In this document: positions 17,099 to 25,837 of the stretch, piece by piece
How the letters are laid out: every line of letters begins with the position of its first letter
Position numbering within the stretch: the first letter of the stretch is position 1
NCBI RefSeq assembly: GCF_007954405.1
Contig: NZ_CP042344.1
Span: 1,798,001 to 1,862,000 of the forward strand
DNA from: Comamonas flocculans
GTDB lineage: Bacteria; Pseudomonadota; Gammaproteobacteria; Burkholderiales; Burkholderiaceae_C
Length of the DNA: 64,000 nt
Direction: 5' to 3'
The notes under the pieces: generated by a model
Seen by the model: only the letters and a program-made list of their open reading frames with translations
The model's database searches: none
Told to the model about the DNA's origin: nothing
Made by a program: the position numbers and the translations under genes

Positions 17099-20000
17099 TC
17101 ACTGCCCCTGACCGCCGCGCAGCAGGTACTCGGCCCCTTCCTCGTGGCCGGCGCTGAGCGCGCCGCCATAGACCGGCGTCTGCGGCATCTCGCGCGTGAC
17201 CTCGTCGCGCACCGCGTTGTACGCCCAGGACGCGGGCAGCCAGCCCCGCGCGCCCTCGATCTGGCGCGCCAGGCTCCAGGCGAACAGCGAATGCCCTTCG
17301 CGCCCGCCGTCGGCCACCGGCTCGTTGCCGCCCGAGGCCATCACCGTCACCGCGCGCTGGCGCAGCAGCGCCTGCACGTCGGCGTCGCTGCCCAGTTGCC
17401 CCACCCAGGCTTCACTGGCCAGCGTGCCCGAATAGCAGCTGTCGGCCAGCACCAGGATCTGGCGGCTGCGCGTGTGCGAGAGCGCGCGGCTCACGTCGGC
17501 GTTGGAGATCCAGCCGCGTGGCTCGCTGCTGCTGGCGTCCGAGGCGAGCCAGTAGCCCATGCCGTCCTGGCCCACCATGCCGTGGCCGGCGAAGTACACC
17601 ACGATGCTGTCCTGCGGCCCGGCTTCGGCAATCAGGCGGTTGAGCGCGCGCACCATGTCGGCCTTGTCGGCGTTGGCAATCACCCGGGCTTCGTAGCCCA
17701 TGTGCCGCTCCAGCACGCGGGCCACCGCGCGGGCGTCGGCCACCGGGTTGGTCAGCTGCGGAATGCGCGCGTCGCCATAGCGGTCCAGCCCGAAGAGCAC
17801 GGCCATGCGGCGTGCCGGGCGGTCGGCGTCGCCGGTATCCGGCCGCGGACCGAGCAGGCAGTCGCCCGCGTCCGCGCCACCGCCGTCGCAGGCGGGCAGG
17901 TCGGCCAGCGCCGGGTTGACCTGCAAGGCGCGCATGGCGTCGAAGAACACCGCGTCCTTGTAACTCGTGCGCGCGCGCAGCAGCTCGCCCAGCTGCGGGC
18001 GCGAGAGCTCGGCCACCGGCAGCACGCGGAAGTACTGCGTGCCATCGGCCTGGGGCGTGAGAAAGCCGCCGTCGCTCCAGCCCGTCTTGTCGCCCGCGGG
18101 CGCGGGCGGCTGGGGCACCGTGTCCAGGATGGCTGCGGACGCGCCCTGCAGCCGCATCGGCCCCCGGCGGTCCACGGGGATGCCGGCGGCAGCCACGGCC
18201 TGCTCCCAGTCGGACCAGCCCGGGTCCCTGGCGGCGCTGCCGGGCTCCGGCGTGGGGGGTGGTTCGGGTGCCGGTGGCGGCGGCTCAGGCGTCGGGGCGG
18301 GCGCCGGTGGCGGCTCGGGCGCCGGGGGTGGTGGCGGCGGCGGGGGAGGTGGCGGAGTGACCGGCGGTGTCACGGGGGGCGTGACCGGCGGTGTCACGGG
18401 CGGTGTGACGACTGGCGGCCCGGCCATCAGCGTCACGTCCGTGGAGCCATGCGCCAGCGAGGGCGTCCAGGTGTCTACCGGCGGGGCGTAGCCCGGGTTG
18501 AGCGTGCCGCTGACGGATCCGCCGGTGAGAAAGGTGTGGGGCGTGTTGGCTGCGGGCGGCACGTAGCCACCGCTCTGGGTGAAATCCACATAGCCGCCGT
18601 TGAGCGTGACAGCGCCGCTGACCTCAATGGCGTCCAGATCAATACCGGGATTGGCGCCGCCGACTTCGATCTCGAGCCGCGCGTCCGGGCCGATGAGGAG
18701 GCCGCCCTGGATCTCAAGCTTGCCCGGGGACAGACCAGGCGCAATCGTGCCACCGTAGACCATCACATCGCCTTCGAGCACGCCGCTGCCGCTTACCGTG
18801 CCGTCATTGATGGTGAAGGTGGCAGCCTCCGCCCGGGCGCTGCTGCCGCCCAGGTTCAAAGCGCCGTCGTTCTGCGTGTAATTGCCGTAAAACATGGCGG
18901 TCGACGTGGCATCGATGGCGATCGACCCGCTCTGTTGCGTGTAGTCCGCCTGGAATTCGGCAAAAGAGCCGGAATCGACGGCGATGGTGCCTTCGTTGGT
19001 GAATGGTGCATTGAACTGTGCCGTTGACCCGTTGAGGTTCACCTGGCCGCTGGCGTAGTTGTGGACGGGTGCATCGACGGGCGCATTAACCCCGTTGAAA
19101 TTCAGCGTCCCTCCGTTGAAGATGTTCGCCCCCCCGGTGATGCCGCTGCCCGCACCAGCCACCAGGGCGATCGTCCCGAAGTTGTTCAGGTTCGTAGCGC
19201 TGTCCAAGGTGATTTGACTGGCGTGGATCGTTCCCAGGTTTTCCATTGACGTGGCGTTGGCAATGGTGACTGCATCGACATAGGTTTCGCTGGTGGACCC
19301 CATCTGCACGAGGTTGCCGTCGATGGCGAGCGTGCCGCCATTGAGCTGCGTTCTTGCATTGAGGTTCACGTTGCCGCCGGTGCCGCTCAGCCCGGCGTTG
19401 AGCACCAAGCCCAGCGGGTTGTCGCTGGCGGTGATGTCGGCGTTCAGCACGATGTCGTGGTCCGCGTCCAGCGTCAGTGTGGTGCCGGTGGTGGGTGGAC
19501 TGACCGCGATGGGGTCCACCAACGTGATGTCGCCGTCTTGGGCTCCGACAGTGGATCCGCCCGTGGCGATGCGCACGCTGGTGCCGGCAGTTAGTGCCGT
19601 CTCGATCGTGCTGGTGGTGACGATGGCGTTCTCGCCGTTGGCCACGTGGTTGGGAGTGCCCGAGATTTTGGTGTCGGGGCCCGCCGCTTGAATGGTGACG
19701 TTGGCGGGGTCCAGCAGCCACGTGCCAGCCTGACCCATGGGGGCGCTGGCATCCGCCGCATGGGCCACCTGCAGGCCGCGCAGCCCCGAGGTTTCGATGA
19801 AGCCGCCGTCGCCGCCTTGCGTCCCGCCGCGCGCCTGCAGCCGGCCCAGCACGGTGGTGTTCTCGCTGGACCACAGGGTGATGCGCCCGCCGTCGCCCTG
19901 CACTGTGGCATTGGCGCTGGCCTGGGCGCCGGCATCCATCCACAGGCGCCTGCTCAGGGTGTCGCCGCGCGCCGGCTCGCCGCCGAGCGCGATCTGCCCG

Positions 20001-21013
20001 CCACCACGGGCGCCGTCGGCGCGCAGCTCGGCGGTGTCGGCCAGATGCAGGGTCTGCGCGGCGTTCGCGTCGATCTGCCCGCCCGTGCCGTCGGCGGAAG
20101 ACACGTCGAGCCGGCCGGCCAGCGTGGCGTCGCCGCCCGCGTCGATTCGGATGCGTCCGCCTTCGGCCTGCGTGCTGCTGCCTGCCGCGGTCTGCACACT
20201 GCGCGTGGCGCGCAGCGTGATTTCGCCGTTGGCGCCGCGCTCCAGCTGGCTCGCGTCGATCAGGCCGCTGTGGTTGACGACGGCGCCCTGCAGGTCCAGG
20301 CGCGCGCCCAGCAGGTTGCCATCGTGCACCACCGCGCCCTCGCTGGCGACCACGCGCAGCGTGACGTAGGGCAGGGCGGAATCGACCAGGTCCACCTCGC
20401 GCGCGGCCAGCAGCGCGGCATGGCCGCCGGGGGCCTGCACGCTGCCGCTGTTGCTGACCGCATCGCCGATCAGGTGGATGCTGCCGCCGTAGCTGCTGCG
20501 CAACTGGCCCTGGTTGACCACGCTGGCGCCCGGGTGCGCGGGGTCTGCGCGCAACTGCAGGCGGCCAGCGAGGAAGTCGGCGGTATCGAGCGTCAGCGTC
20601 GAGGCAACCAAGCCGCCCACGTCCACCCGCGCATCGGGGCCAAAGAGCACGCCATTGGGGTTGAGCAGCCACACGCGGCCGTTGCTCTGCAGCGTGCCGT
20701 AGATGGCGGAGGGGTCTTGCCCGGTCACGCGGTTGAGCGTCTGGCTGCCGGCGCCGGGCTGCACGATGTTCACCCCGTAACTGCGGTCGATGGAAAAGCT
20801 CTGCCAGTTCAGCACCGTGCGTTCGCTGCCGGTGTTGACCTGCAAGGTGTTTCCGAGCGTGCTGCTGCTGGCCTGGCCGGCCTGCACGCTCATGCCGGTG
20901 GGCAGCGGCGCGCCGGCTTGCGCCGCGGCGGCGGGCGCGAGCGCCATCAGGCACAGCGCCTGGACCGCCAGCCAGAGCGGGGAGCGGGGCAGGGGGGTGG
21001 TGGATTGCGCCAT
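17099..21013 (-). CDS. Two-partner secretion exoprotein (TpsA) with C-terminal caspase-like domain
   Basis: The 1304-residue protein has a signal peptide (about 1-32). A haemagglutinin-type TPS domain follows, with NPNGVLFGPDARVDVGGLVA, the NPNG motif used for recognition by the TpsB pore. A long beta-helical region runs to about 860. A Pro-rich linker of VTPP repeats spans about 866-930. A caspase-fold domain starts about 1068 (RRMAVLFGLDRYGD). His1144 in YFAGHGMVG and Cys1193 in VLADSCYSG form the expected dyad. GGAGG 8 bp upstream fixes the ATG. It lies 20 bp after the TpsB gene. The fusion implies a protease or self-processing module exported to, or held at, the cell surface. The middle part is less GC-rich than neighbours. 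Confidence 0.88.
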   Translation of the reverse strand: MAQSTTPLPRSPLWLAVQALCLMALAPAAAAQAGAPLPTGMSVQAGQASSSTLGNTLQVNTGSERTVLNWQSFSIDRSYGVNIVQPGAGSQTLNRVTGQDPSAIYGTLQSNGRVWLLNPNGVLFGPDARVDVGGLVASTLTLDTADFLAGRLQLRADPAHPGASVVNQGQLRSSYGGSIHLIGDAVSNSGSVQAPGGHAALLAAREVDLVDSALPYVTLRVVASEGAVVHDGNLLGARLDLQGAVVNHSGLIDASQLERGANGEITLRATRSVQTAAGSSTQAEGGRIRIDAGGDATLAGRLDVSSADGTGGQIDANAAQTLHLADTAELRADGARGGGQIALGGEPARGDTLSRRLWMDAGAQASANATVQGDGGRITLWSSENTTVLGRLQARGGTQGGDGGFIETSGLRGLQVAHAADASAPMGQAGTWLLDPANVTIQAAGPDTKISGTPNHVANGENAIVTTSTIETALTAGTSVRIATGGSTVGAQDGDITLVDPIAVSPPTTGTTLTLDADHDIVLNADITASDNPLGLVLNAGLSGTGGNVNLNARTQLNGGTLAIDGNLVQMGSTSETYVDAVTIANATSMENLGTIHASQITLDSATNLNNFGTIALVAGAGSGITGGANIFNGGTLNFNGVNAPVDAPVHNYASGQVNLNGSTAQFNAPFTNEGTIAVDSGSFAEFQADYTQQSGSIAIDATSTAMFYGNYTQNDGALNLGGSSARAEAATFTINDGTVSGSGVLEGDVMVYGGTIAPGLSPGKLEIQGGLLIGPDARLEIEVGGANPGIDLDAIEVSGAVTLNGGYVDFTQSGGYVPPAANTPHTFLTGGSVSGTLNPGYAPPVDTWTPSLAHGSTDVTLMAGPPVVTPPVTPPVTPPVTPPVTPPPPPPPPPPPAPEPPPAPAPTPEPPPPAPEPPPTPEPGSAARDPGWSDWEQAVAAAGIPVDRRGPMRLQGASAAILDTVPQPPAPAGDKTGWSDGGFLTPQADGTQYFRVLPVAELSRPQLGELLRARTSYKDAVFFDAMRALQVNPALADLPACDGGGADAGDCLLGPRPDTGDADRPARRMAVLFGLDRYGDARIPQLTNPVADARAVARVLERHMGYEARVIANADKADMVRALNRLIAEAGPQDSIVVYFAGHGMVGQDGMGYWLASDASSSEPRGWISNADVSRALSHTRSRQILVLADSCYSGTLASEAWVGQLGSDADVQALLRQRAVTVMASGGNEPVADGGREGHSLFAWSLARQIEGARGWLPASWAYNAVRDEVTREMPQTPVYGGALSAGHEEGAEYLLRGGQGQ
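18355..18414. repeat. Tandem 12-bp repeat encoding VTPP units
   Basis: Five consecutive imperfect 12-bp units encode Val-Thr-Pro-Pro on the minus strand, followed by a poly-proline run. They form the spacer between the beta-helix and the caspase-like part of the exoprotein and are likely length-variable between strains. Confidence 0.8.
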
Positions 21014-21033
21014 GGTGTGGCCCTCCGGGGAAA

Positions 21034-22659
21034 TCACAGCGAATAGGACAGACTGAAGTGCAGCTTCCAGTCGCCCTTGCGGGTGTCGCGCGCGTCGGCA
21101 CCCGCGCGGGCGAGGTCGATGCGCAGCAGGCCGCGCTGGTTCAGCGACCACTGCGCGCTGGCGCCGGCCGACCACAGGCTGCAGCGCGTGCGAGCGGCCA
21201 GGCACTGGGTGTCCAGGTGGTTGGAGACCTGGCCGGCGTCGACGAAGAGCGCCAGCACCGGCAGCAGTTCGCTGCCGCTGGCGCCGCCCGACACCCAGGC
21301 CCCGAGGGGGCTGCGCAGCTCCAGCGAGGCGGCAAGGCCCGCGTCGCCGACCAGTTCGCGCTCGGCGTAGCCGCGCACGCTACCCATGCCGCCGATGCCG
21401 AACTGCTCGGCCGCCACCAGCGCGCGCGGGGCGTACTGGGCGCTGGCGCGCACGCCCAGCGCCCAGCGCGGGGCCAGGCGCGCCTGCGCCTCGCCGTCCA
21501 GGCGCAAGAGCTGGTAGCGGCTGCGCGCGCCGGGGCGGTTGGCCTCGTAGTCGGCGTCGCGGCCCGCGCTGCCCACGGGCAGGTTGGCGACCCACTGCGC
21601 GCGCAGCAGGTAGCTGCCGAGCTTGTGCGCGGTCCAGGACAGCGTCAGCGGCAGCGCGTGCATGGTGTTGTTCAGCGTGTCGCCGCAGCCGGCCGCGCCG
21701 AATTCGCCCAGGCCGCAGCGTGTGCGATAGACGCGGGCATCGAACCCCAGCGCCAGCTGCGACTTGGTCTCGCCCAGCGAGGGCAGCATCCACACCGCGC
21801 GCGCGCCCGCCGACAAGCCGGAGCCGGAAAAGCGCAGCTCGCCCGCGGGCGTGAGGTTGCTGGCGCTTCTGGTGTTGGAGGCGATCAGCGCGCCCTCGAT
21901 GGCGAGCTTTTGCGCGTACAGCGGCAAGCGCAGCGTGGTGCCCAGCGCACTGGCGCGCGAGGGGTGCGTGGGCGAGGTGGCGGCGCGCACGCCCCAGACG
22001 AGGTCGCGATCGGCGACATTGGCGTTCTGGTAGAGCAGTGTGGCGCGCAGCGCGCCCGTGCCGGGGGCGCCGGTGTTGTCCAGGCTCCATTGCCAGGGCA
22101 GCAGCGGGCGTTCCTGCACGCTCACGAGCGCATCCACCTCGCCCGTGGCCTCGCCCGGCTGCAGCACCACGCGGGCGAACTTGCCGGGGTTGTCGTTGAC
22201 CATGAGCAGTTCGCGGTCCAGGTCGGCGAGCGAGGGCGTCGTGCCCGGTTGCAGCGAGGGCAGGCTGCGCAGCACGTTCTCGCGCGAATAGCGCTGCTGG
22301 CCGGTCACGTTGACCTGGCGCAGCTTGCCCTCGACCACCTGCAGGTGCAGCACCTTGTCGCTCAGCGATTGTTCGGGCAGCAGCACCAGCACCGCGCCCC
22401 AGCCGGCCGCGCGGTAGGCGTCCTGCAGGCGCTGGGCGGCGGCCTGCATCTGCGCCACCGTCATGCTGCCCGGCGCCGGGCCCAGCGCGCGAGCGACGGC
22501 GGCGCTCTCCAGCAGCGTATTGCCGCCGACCTCAAAGCGCTCTATGGCCGTGGCCTCGCCTTCGGCATGCGCCGCGCCCGCCCAGGCCAGCATCGCCGCG
22601 GCGGCCAGCGCCCGCCAGAATGCGCCTGCGGCCGTGTGCGCCGTCTCAGCACTGCCCAT
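21034..22659 (-). CDS. TpsB outer-membrane transporter, FhaC/ShlB family
   Basis: This encodes 541 residues with a signal peptide ending near AHA (about 33). POTRA domains follow, with IERFEVGGNTLLESAAVARAL and LHLQVVEGKLRQVNVTGQQR. A C-terminal 16-strand Omp85-type barrel has VRGY at 428-431 in GIGGMGSVRGYAERELVGD, the conserved lid-loop motif. The protein ends in an aromatic-rich strand, HFSLSYSL. It exports the TpsA exoprotein encoded 20 bp downstream. GGGAG precedes the ATG at 22659; an upstream GTG/ATG extension is not supported. The order tpsB-tpsA and the tight spacing define a two-gene secretion operon. Confidence 0.93.
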   Translation of the reverse strand: MGSAETAHTAAGAFWRALAAAAMLAWAGAAHAEGEATAIERFEVGGNTLLESAAVARALGPAPGSMTVAQMQAAAQRLQDAYRAAGWGAVLVLLPEQSLSDKVLHLQVVEGKLRQVNVTGQQRYSRENVLRSLPSLQPGTTPSLADLDRELLMVNDNPGKFARVVLQPGEATGEVDALVSVQERPLLPWQWSLDNTGAPGTGALRATLLYQNANVADRDLVWGVRAATSPTHPSRASALGTTLRLPLYAQKLAIEGALIASNTRSASNLTPAGELRFSGSGLSAGARAVWMLPSLGETKSQLALGFDARVYRTRCGLGEFGAAGCGDTLNNTMHALPLTLSWTAHKLGSYLLRAQWVANLPVGSAGRDADYEANRPGARSRYQLLRLDGEAQARLAPRWALGVRASAQYAPRALVAAEQFGIGGMGSVRGYAERELVGDAGLAASLELRSPLGAWVSGGASGSELLPVLALFVDAGQVSNHLDTQCLAARTRCSLWSAGASAQWSLNQRGLLRIDLARAGADARDTRKGDWKLHFSLSYSL

Positions 22660-22765
22660 GCGGTCTCCCTCCGTGTGTGCCCTCGTGTCATGCATTCTCA
22701 CGGAGCTGCCCGTCCAGGGCAAGCCATCGGCCGCAGCGTGCGCCGGCAGCCTTCAGGGCCTGGTC

Positions 22766-23227
22766 TCAGGGCTTGATGTAGGCGAACTGCTCGCGGTTTT
22801 GCAACTGGGCTATGCGCACCACGCCCGAGGGCGTGAAGTCCGCATCCATGATGAACTGCTCCTTCTTGAGCTTGCGGTTGCGCAGCGTGATCTCGCACAC
22901 CTCGAAGCGCACGCCGCGCGCCTTCAGGGCGCTGACCAGCGCGGCGTAGTCGATGTCGGCGTTCTTCGCGTCCTTGGCGCCTTCCATCAGGAAGTCCACG
23001 CCATTGGCGTGCGTCACCACGACGATGCGCGTCTGCGGTGCGACGTCCAGGTGGTTGCGGATGTTGCGCAGGCCTTTGGTGGCCTGGGCGGCGGTATCGT
23101 CGATGTGGTAGAGCACCTTGTCCTGGCCGTCCTTGGCGTCCTGGGCCATGGCGCCGGCCGCGGCGGCCAGAATGCCCGAAGCCAGCAGGGTGCGGCGCAC
23201 GGACGATCGGGTGGGTAGCTGTTGCAT
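22766..23227 (-). CDS. DsrE-family protein with export signal
   Basis: The 153-residue protein has an N-terminal export signal with a twin-arginine-like start (TRSSVRRTLLASGILAAAAG), cleaved near AMAQ. The rest fits a DsrE/YchN-like fold: KVLYHIDDTAAQATKGLRNI, then TRIVVVTHANGVDFLMEGA, then RGVRFEVCEITLRNRKL. DsrE-like proteins handle sulfur or persulfide through a cysteine; one Cys is present in FEVCEIT. The exported variant has no established role. GGAG lies about 6 bp before the ATG. It ends 106 bp upstream of the tpsB start and reads in the same direction; its own start faces away from the trp leader. Confidence 0.8.
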   Translation of the reverse strand: MQQLPTRSSVRRTLLASGILAAAAGAMAQDAKDGQDKVLYHIDDTAAQATKGLRNIRNHLDVAPQTRIVVVTHANGVDFLMEGAKDAKNADIDYAALVSALKARGVRFEVCEITLRNRKLKKEQFIMDADFTPSGVVRIAQLQNREQFAYIKP

Positions 23228-23306
23228 GGAGGCTCCTGGTGTCGTTGAGGCCACAGCGTGGCGCCGAATGGCCGGCCCCGTCGGCCCGCGTCCCGCGGCG
23301 CGGCTT

Positions 23307-23322
23307 TGCTACACTGGCGCGC
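23307..23322 (+). promoter_or_regulatory. Putative extended -10 promoter for the trp leader
   Basis: TG-C-TACACT (23307-23315) is an extended -10 element, 7 bp before the ATG of the leader peptide. Transcription from it would begin at or next to that ATG, giving a leaderless or nearly leaderless leader peptide. No convincing -35 is seen. Confidence 0.45.
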
Positions 23323-23403
23323 ATGTTCATCCATCGCGCGTTCGTTGCAGGTCTGAGCGACCGGGGAGCCTGGCCCTGGCGCAACTGCATGCACCTGTGC
23401 TGA
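23323..23403 (+). CDS. trpL: trp operon leader peptide
   Basis: This is a 26-codon open frame, MFIHRAFVAGLSDR..., with Trp codons at positions 17 and 19 (AWPWRN) shortly before its end. It lies 118 bp ahead of trpE and is followed by two RNA hairpins. Two closely spaced rare Trp codons in a short peptide before trpE are the hallmark of ribosome-mediated attenuation. No Shine-Dalgarno is visible. The extended -10 just upstream suggests a leaderless message, as known for Sinorhizobium trpL. The frame also reads open upstream, so the exact ATG is inferred from the promoter and the peptide pattern. Confidence 0.65.
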   Translation: MFIHRAFVAGLSDRGAWPWRNCMHLC

Positions 23404-23411
23404 ACGCACCC

Positions 23412-23462
23412 CGGGCACACCTCCCAGGGTGCCCGCGGACCTTGCCCTGAAGGGCGGGGTCC
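23412..23462 (+). promoter_or_regulatory. trp leader hairpins (attenuator-like region)
   Basis: The first hairpin pairs CGGGCAC (23412-23418) with GTGCCCG (23429-23435) and extends through CCT/AGG. The second pairs GGACC (23437-23441) with GGTCC (23458-23462), with an inner GCCC-TGAA-GGGC stem. CCCTGG at the Trp codons (23374-23379) can instead pair with CCAGGG (23424-23429), giving a mutually exclusive fold. There is no U tract, so the second hairpin may act by other means than intrinsic termination. Confidence 0.5.
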
Positions 23463-23521
23463 TCCCCACGAGATGAACCCGGCGGCCCGTGCAGGTACGC
23501 CGCCGGAACTGGGAGATCCCC

Positions 23522-25021
23522 GTGATTACGGAACTGGAATTCAAGAGCCTGGCCGGCTCGGGCTACAACCGCATTCCCTTGATCGCGGAAGCCTTCGCCG
23601 ACCTGGAAACACCGCTTTCGCTCTACCTCAAGCTCGCGCGCGGGCGCGGCGACGGCGCCAACAGCTTTCTGCTCGAATCGGTCGTGGGCGGCGAGCGCTT
23701 CGGGCGCTACAGCTTCATCGGCCTGCCCGCGCGCACCCTGCTGCGCGCGAGCGGCTTTGGCGCCGCGGCAAAGACCGAAGTGGTGACCGATGGCGTGGTG
23801 GTGGAAACCGCCAGCGGCAATCCGCTCGACTTCATCGCCGCCTACCAGCGGCGCTTCAAGGTCGCGCTCAGCCCCGGCCTGCCGCGCTTTTGCGGGGGGC
23901 TGGCGGGCTACTTCGGCTACGACGCGGTGCGCTACATCGAGAAGAAGCTCGAAAAGACCTGCCCGCCCGACGAGCTCGGCTGCCCCGACATCCTGCTGCT
24001 GCAGTGCGAAGAGGTGGCGGTGATCGACAACCTCTCGGGCAAGCTCTACCTCATCGTCTGGGCCGACCCGGCGCAGGCCGAGGCCTATGCGCGCGGCAAG
24101 AAGCGCCTGCGCGAACTCAAGGAGCAGCTCAAGTATTCCGTCAGCGCGCCGCAGGTGAGGGCGAGCGAGAGCCACCCGGCCGAGCGCAGCTTTGCCAAGG
24201 CGGACTACATCGCCGCGGTGCAGCAGGCCAAGGAGCTGATTGCCGCCGGCGAATTCATGCAGGTGCAGGTGGGCCAGCGCATCCACAAGCGCTATACCGA
24301 GTCGCCCCTGTCCCTGTACCGCGCGCTGCGCTCGCTCAATCCCAGCCCCTACATGTATTTCTACGACTTCGGCGGTTTTCAGGTGGTGGGCGCCAGCCCC
24401 GAGATACTGGTGCGCCAGGAGCGGGTGGAGGGCGCCACCAAGGTCACCATCCGACCGCTCGCCGGCACCCGCCCGCGCGGCGCGACGCCGGAGAAGGACA
24501 AGGCGGCCGAGCAGGAGCTGCTGGCCGACCCCAAGGAGCGCGCCGAGCACGTGATGCTGATCGACCTGGCGCGCAACGACATCGGGCGCATCGCGCAGGT
24601 GGGCAGCGTCCAGGTGACCGAGGCCTTCGTGGTGGAGCGCTACAGCCACGTGATGCACATCGTGAGCAACGTCGAGGGCCTGCTGCAGGACGGCCTGAGC
24701 AGCATGGACGTGCTCAGGGCCACCTTTCCGGCGGGCACGCTCACCGGCGCGCCCAAGGTGCATGCGATGGAGCTGATCGACGAGCTGGAGCCGACCAAGC
24801 GCGGCCTGTACGGCGGGGCCTGCGGGTATCTCAGTTACGCCGGCGACATGGACGTGGCCATCGCGATCCGCACCGGCATCGTCAAGGATGGCGTGCTCTA
24901 CGTGCAGGCGGCGGCCGGCGTGGTGGCCGATTCGGTGCCCGAGCTCGAATGGAAGGAAACCGAAGCCAAGGCGCGCGCGCTGCTGCGCGCGGCCGAACTC
25001 GTCGAGGAGGGATTGCAATGA
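23522..25021 (+). CDS. trpE: Anthranilate synthase component I
   Basis: The 499-residue enzyme starts at GTG 23522 ([19 protein letters not shown]), with GGGAG 6 bp upstream; family members begin at this residue. It contains the chorismate-binding segments [40 protein letters not shown] [11 protein letters not shown] and [16 protein letters not shown], and the C-terminal [14 protein letters not shown]. It makes anthranilate from chorismate with ammonia supplied by TrpG. Expression is probably controlled by the leader peptide upstream. trpG follows 85 bp later, with trpD and trpC in the same direction. Confidence 0.97.
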   Translation: MITELEFKSLAGSGYNRIPLIAEAFADLETPLSLYLKLARGRGDGANSFLLESVVGGERFGRYSFIGLPARTLLRASGFGAAAKTEVVTDGVVVETASGNPLDFIAAYQRRFKVALSPGLPRFCGGLAGYFGYDAVRYIEKKLEKTCPPDELGCPDILLLQCEEVAVIDNLSGKLYLIVWADPAQAEAYARGKKRLRELKEQLKYSVSAPQVRASESHPAERSFAKADYIAAVQQAKELIAAGEFMQVQVGQRIHKRYTESPLSLYRALRSLNPSPYMYFYDFGGFQVVGASPEILVRQERVEGATKVTIRPLAGTRPRGATPEKDKAAEQELLADPKERAEHVMLIDLARNDIGRIAQVGSVQVTEAFVVERYSHVMHIVSNVEGLLQDGLSSMDVLRATFPAGTLTGAPKVHAMELIDELEPTKRGLYGGACGYLSYAGDMDVAIAIRTGIVKDGVLYVQAAAGVVADSVPELEWKETEAKARALLRAAELVEEGLQ

Positions 25022-25106
25022 ATGCCGCAGCGCCGCATGGCCCCAGGCAAGGCACGGTCCCCTCACGGGCCAGCGCAGTACACCAAGTGAGCAGCGTGGG
25101 GGCAGC

Positions 25107-25679
25107 ATGAACGTCTTGATGATCGACAACTACGACAGCTTCACCTACAACCTGGTGCAGTACCTGGGCGAGCTGGGCGCGCAGGTAGAGGTGGTGCGCA
25201 ACGACGAGATTGGCCTGCAGGAAATTGCCGCGCGCGCGCCCGAGCGCATCGTGGTCTCGCCCGGGCCGAGCTCGCCGAGCGAGGCGGGCATTTCGGTGGC
25301 GGCCATCCGCCACTTTGCCGGCAAGGTGCCGCTGCTGGGCGTGTGCCTGGGGCACCAGGCCATAGGCGAAGCCTTTGGCGGCCAGGTGGTGCGCGCGGGC
25401 AGGCAGATGCACGGCAAGACCAGCGTGATCACCACGGACCAGAAGGGCGTGTTCGCCGGGCTGCCGCGCCAGTTCACCGTCAACCGCTACCACTCGCTGG
25501 TGATAGAGCGGGCCAGCCTGCCCGAATGCCTGATCGTGACGGCCACGAGCGAGGACGGCGAAATCCAGGGCGTGCGCCATCGCGAGCTGGCCGTGGAGGG
25601 CGTGCAGTTCCACCCCGAGAGCATCCTGAGCGAGCACGGGCATGCGCTCTTGCGCAATTTCCTGGAGCTGCGCGACTGA
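25107..25679 (+). CDS. trpG: Anthranilate synthase component II (glutamine amidotransferase)
   Basis: The 190-residue class I glutamine amidotransferase has the catalytic triad Cys80 ([17 protein letters not shown]), His169 and Glu171 (GVQFHPES). It opens [20 protein letters not shown], as TrpG/PabA proteins do. It releases ammonia from glutamine for TrpE. Such subunits may also serve aminodeoxychorismate synthase. It sits between trpE and trpD. The 158-bp gap to trpD contains a full copy of the short repeat. Confidence 0.96.
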   Translation: MNVLMIDNYDSFTYNLVQYLGELGAQVEVVRNDEIGLQEIAARAPERIVVSPGPSSPSEAGISVAAIRHFAGKVPLLGVCLGHQAIGEAFGGQVVRAGRQMHGKTSVITTDQKGVFAGLPRQFTVNRYHSLVIERASLPECLIVTATSEDGEIQGVRHRELAVEGVQFHPESILSEHGHALLRNFLELRD

Positions 25680-25770
25680 TCGGACGGGCATGGGCGGCCC
25701 AGGCCGCTCCCACCCCATCGGAGTGGTTCCTGGATGGCCTGTGGGAGCGGCATCGGCCGCGAAAACGAAA

Positions 25771-25826
25771 ATTTGAATCAAATCGGCCTCAAACGCTTGT
25801 CCATCAAGCGCAAGGAGCTATGAAAA
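25771..25826. repeat. Short interspersed repeat, copy A (best-preserved)
   Basis: This lies between trpG and trpD. It has an AT-rich end (ATTTGAATCAAATCGG), a central hairpin CGCTTG-TCCAT-CAAGCG (25794-25810) and an end GGAGCTATGAAAA. Related copies are at 2178, 3657, 12001 and 40368. It resembles REP/MITE-type elements I recall from comamonad genomes; mobility is unknown. Confidence 0.75.
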
Positions 25827-25837
25827 ATGGAGCAATC

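Noticed and set aside
18236..18415. Tandem repeats that could be taken for a CRISPR-like array
   Set aside because: The 12-bp units are contiguous, without spacers, and encode an in-frame VTPP/poly-Pro linker.
23412..23462. Calling the trp leader hairpins a standard intrinsic terminator
   Set aside because: No run of Ts follows either stem, so termination cannot be claimed from sequence.
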